From Hyphomicrobiales bacterium (GTDB lineage: Bacteria; Pseudomonadota; Alphaproteobacteria; Rhizobiales; JALURZ01), in contig JALURZ010000025.1 in the NCBI GenBank assembly GCA_027058735.1, positions 1 through 6,258 of the forward strand: a stretch of DNA of 6,258 nucleotides, in the 5' to 3' direction. The notes under the pieces were generated by a model. It worked only from the letters and a program-made list of their open reading frames with translations. It did no database searches and was not told the DNA's origin. This document shows positions 5,628 to 6,258 of this stretch, in pieces; position 1 is the stretch's first letter, and each line of letters starts with the position of its first letter. Made by a program: the position numbers and the translations under genes.

Positions 5628-6107
5628 ATGTATATGAAAACAAAAAATCTGCAACAAGCCCGGACCAGGGTCATCCGGGTCGCGGCAGGCGTTTTGCTCG
5701 CCGCCGGCCTCGCCGCCTGCAGCCCGATTGTGGATTACAATGGCTATCTGCCCAAGACGGAGGATCTGCAGAAGGTGCAGATCGGTCAGAGCAAGGCGGA
5801 AATACAGGCGCTGCTTGGATCGCCGTCCACCACCGCCACCGTCAGCCGCGAAGGCGAAACCTATTACTACATCTCAAGCGTGACCGAGCGTTTCGCTTTT
5901 TTTGCGCCGAAGGTGGTGGACCGTGAAATTCTGTCTATCAGTTTTGATCGCGATGGCCGGGTGGCGAGCTTTGGCCACTATGGGCTCGAGGACGGCAAGA
6001 TCGTCAATTTCATTTCGCGCGAAACACCGACCCGCGGGCGGGAGTTGACCATGCTCCAGGAACTGTTTGACAATTTCGGGCGCTTCTCGCCCGGCGCCGG
6101 CGAGTAG
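5628..6107 (+). CDS. bamE: Outer membrane assembly lipoprotein BamE (SmpA/OmlA domain)
   Basis: This 159-residue lipoprotein belongs to the beta-barrel assembly machine, which inserts outer membrane proteins; BamE supports the BamA-BamD interaction. Residues 1-30 are a lipoprotein signal peptide: basic MYMKTKNLQQARTRVIR, a hydrophobic stretch and the lipobox LAAC ending at Cys31. Serine at +2 predicts sorting to the outer membrane rather than inner-membrane retention. The SmpA/OmlA fold covers about 42-130: DLQKVQIGQSKAEIQALLGS (46-65) is the helical pair, PSTTATV is a conserved turn, and YYYISSVTERFAFFAPKVVD (79-98), ILSISFDRDGRV (101-112) and YGLEDGKIVNFISRETPTRG (118-137) form the sheet and C-terminal part. 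The ATG at 5628 is chosen from its ribosome site. It is transcribed alone, divergent from the chaperone gene and convergent with the pyrophosphatase. Confidence 0.93.
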   Translation: MYMKTKNLQQARTRVIRVAAGVLLAAGLAACSPIVDYNGYLPKTEDLQKVQIGQSKAEIQALLGSPSTTATVSREGETYYYISSVTERFAFFAPKVVDREILSISFDRDGRVASFGHYGLEDGKIVNFISRETPTRGRELTMLQELFDNFGRFSPGAGE

Positions 6108-6122
6108 GAACCGGCCGGTTCC
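6107..6122. repeat. Perfect palindrome at the bamE stop
   Basis: GGAACCGGCCGGTTCC is a 16-base perfect palindrome that begins at the last base of the bamE stop codon. In RNA it could form a 6-bp stem with a GGCC tetraloop. No U-tract follows on the plus strand, so alone it is a poor intrinsic terminator, but it may stabilise the bamE 3' end. Confidence 0.45.
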
Positions 6123-6142
6123 GTTACGCCACCCCCCCCCGC

Positions 6143-6182
6143 ACCGCAACCATCGTGCGGGCGCGAGGGGGCGGGTTGCGGT
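6143..6182. terminator. Candidate bidirectional hairpin between bamE and hppA
   Basis: ACCGCAACC (6143-6151) pairs perfectly with GGTTGCGGT (6174-6182) around a 22-base G-rich loop. The competing pair GCACCG (6141-6146) with CGGTGC (6187-6192) also exists. The hairpin lies between two convergent genes, where termination is needed in both directions, but neither side has a clear T-run, so function is inferred mainly from position. Confidence 0.35.
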
Positions 6183-6194
6183 TGTCCGGTGCGC

Positions 6195-6258
6195 CTAACG
6201 CGCCAGCACCGCGAGCAGAAGCAGGGCCACGATATTGGTGATCTTGATCATCGGGTTG
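6195..6258 (-). CDS. hppA: Proton-translocating membrane pyrophosphatase, C-terminal end only
   Basis: Read on the minus strand, the window ends in an open frame giving NPMIKITNIVALLLLAVLAR followed by TAG (6197-6195). This is the last 20 residues of a gene that begins beyond the right edge. The NPMIKITNIVALL segment and the following hydrophobic helix are, from memory, the C-terminal transmembrane helix of rhizobial membrane-bound H+-pyrophosphatases, which couple pyrophosphate hydrolysis to proton pumping across the inner membrane. That enzyme is commonly a neighbour of bamE in this bacterial group, which supports the call. The fragment is too short to tell the K+-dependent from the K+-independent class or to confirm that the gene is intact. 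It converges on bamE. Confidence 0.7.
   Translation of the reverse strand, partial: NPMIKITNIVALLLLAVLAR

Overview
The window is an ordinary, densely coded piece of chromosome from an alphaproteobacterium, most likely of the Hyphomicrobiales (Rhizobiales) or a close relative. The evidence is the gene order H+-pyrophosphatase (3' end), bamE, divergent cytochrome bc1 chaperone (CBP3 family), DUF177/YceD, plsX, fabH, ihfA and a MerR-like regulator, together with high G+C. From memory, this order is conserved in that group. I see no CRISPR array, insertion sequence, prophage, toxin-antitoxin pair or defence locus, and no tRNA or rRNA gene.

Layout. Positions 1-1139 (+) hold the 3' part of a surface-carbohydrate biosynthesis gene whose start lies outside the window. 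It converges on a minus-strand gene train that reads from 5468 down to 1177: CBP3-family chaperone, DUF177 protein, plsX, fabH, ihfA, merR. Two junctions are 4-base GTGA stop/start overlaps (chaperone/DUF177 and plsX/fabH), which indicates translational coupling. Two gaps interrupt the train, 205 bases before plsX and 148 bases before ihfA, and each holds a candidate promoter. The ihfA promoter is the more convincing, with TTGACC, a 17-base spacer and TAATTT. bamE (5628-6107, +) diverges from the chaperone gene and converges on the last 20 codons of an hppA-type proton-pumping pyrophosphatase at the right edge.

How the genes work together. plsX and fabH are the adjacent entry points of membrane lipid synthesis: acyl-ACP to acyl-phosphate, and initiation of fatty acid elongation. 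The DUF177 protein is the usual upstream neighbour of plsX. The chaperone assists cytochrome bc1 assembly, BamE is a lipoprotein of the outer-membrane beta-barrel assembly machine, and the pyrophosphatase couples PPi hydrolysis to proton export. The cluster is therefore mostly envelope and bioenergetic housekeeping. IHF-alpha and the MerR-like protein provide DNA-binding functions, probably as a two-gene unit with its own promoter.

The least explained parts are non-coding: a repeated CGGCAAT motif and an interrupted palindrome around the ihfA promoter, a possible short leader ORF overlapping the plsX start, and palindromes on both sides of bamE. The surface-carbohydrate gene beside merR is the one accessory-looking gene. 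I do not see a convincing undescribed multi-gene system here.
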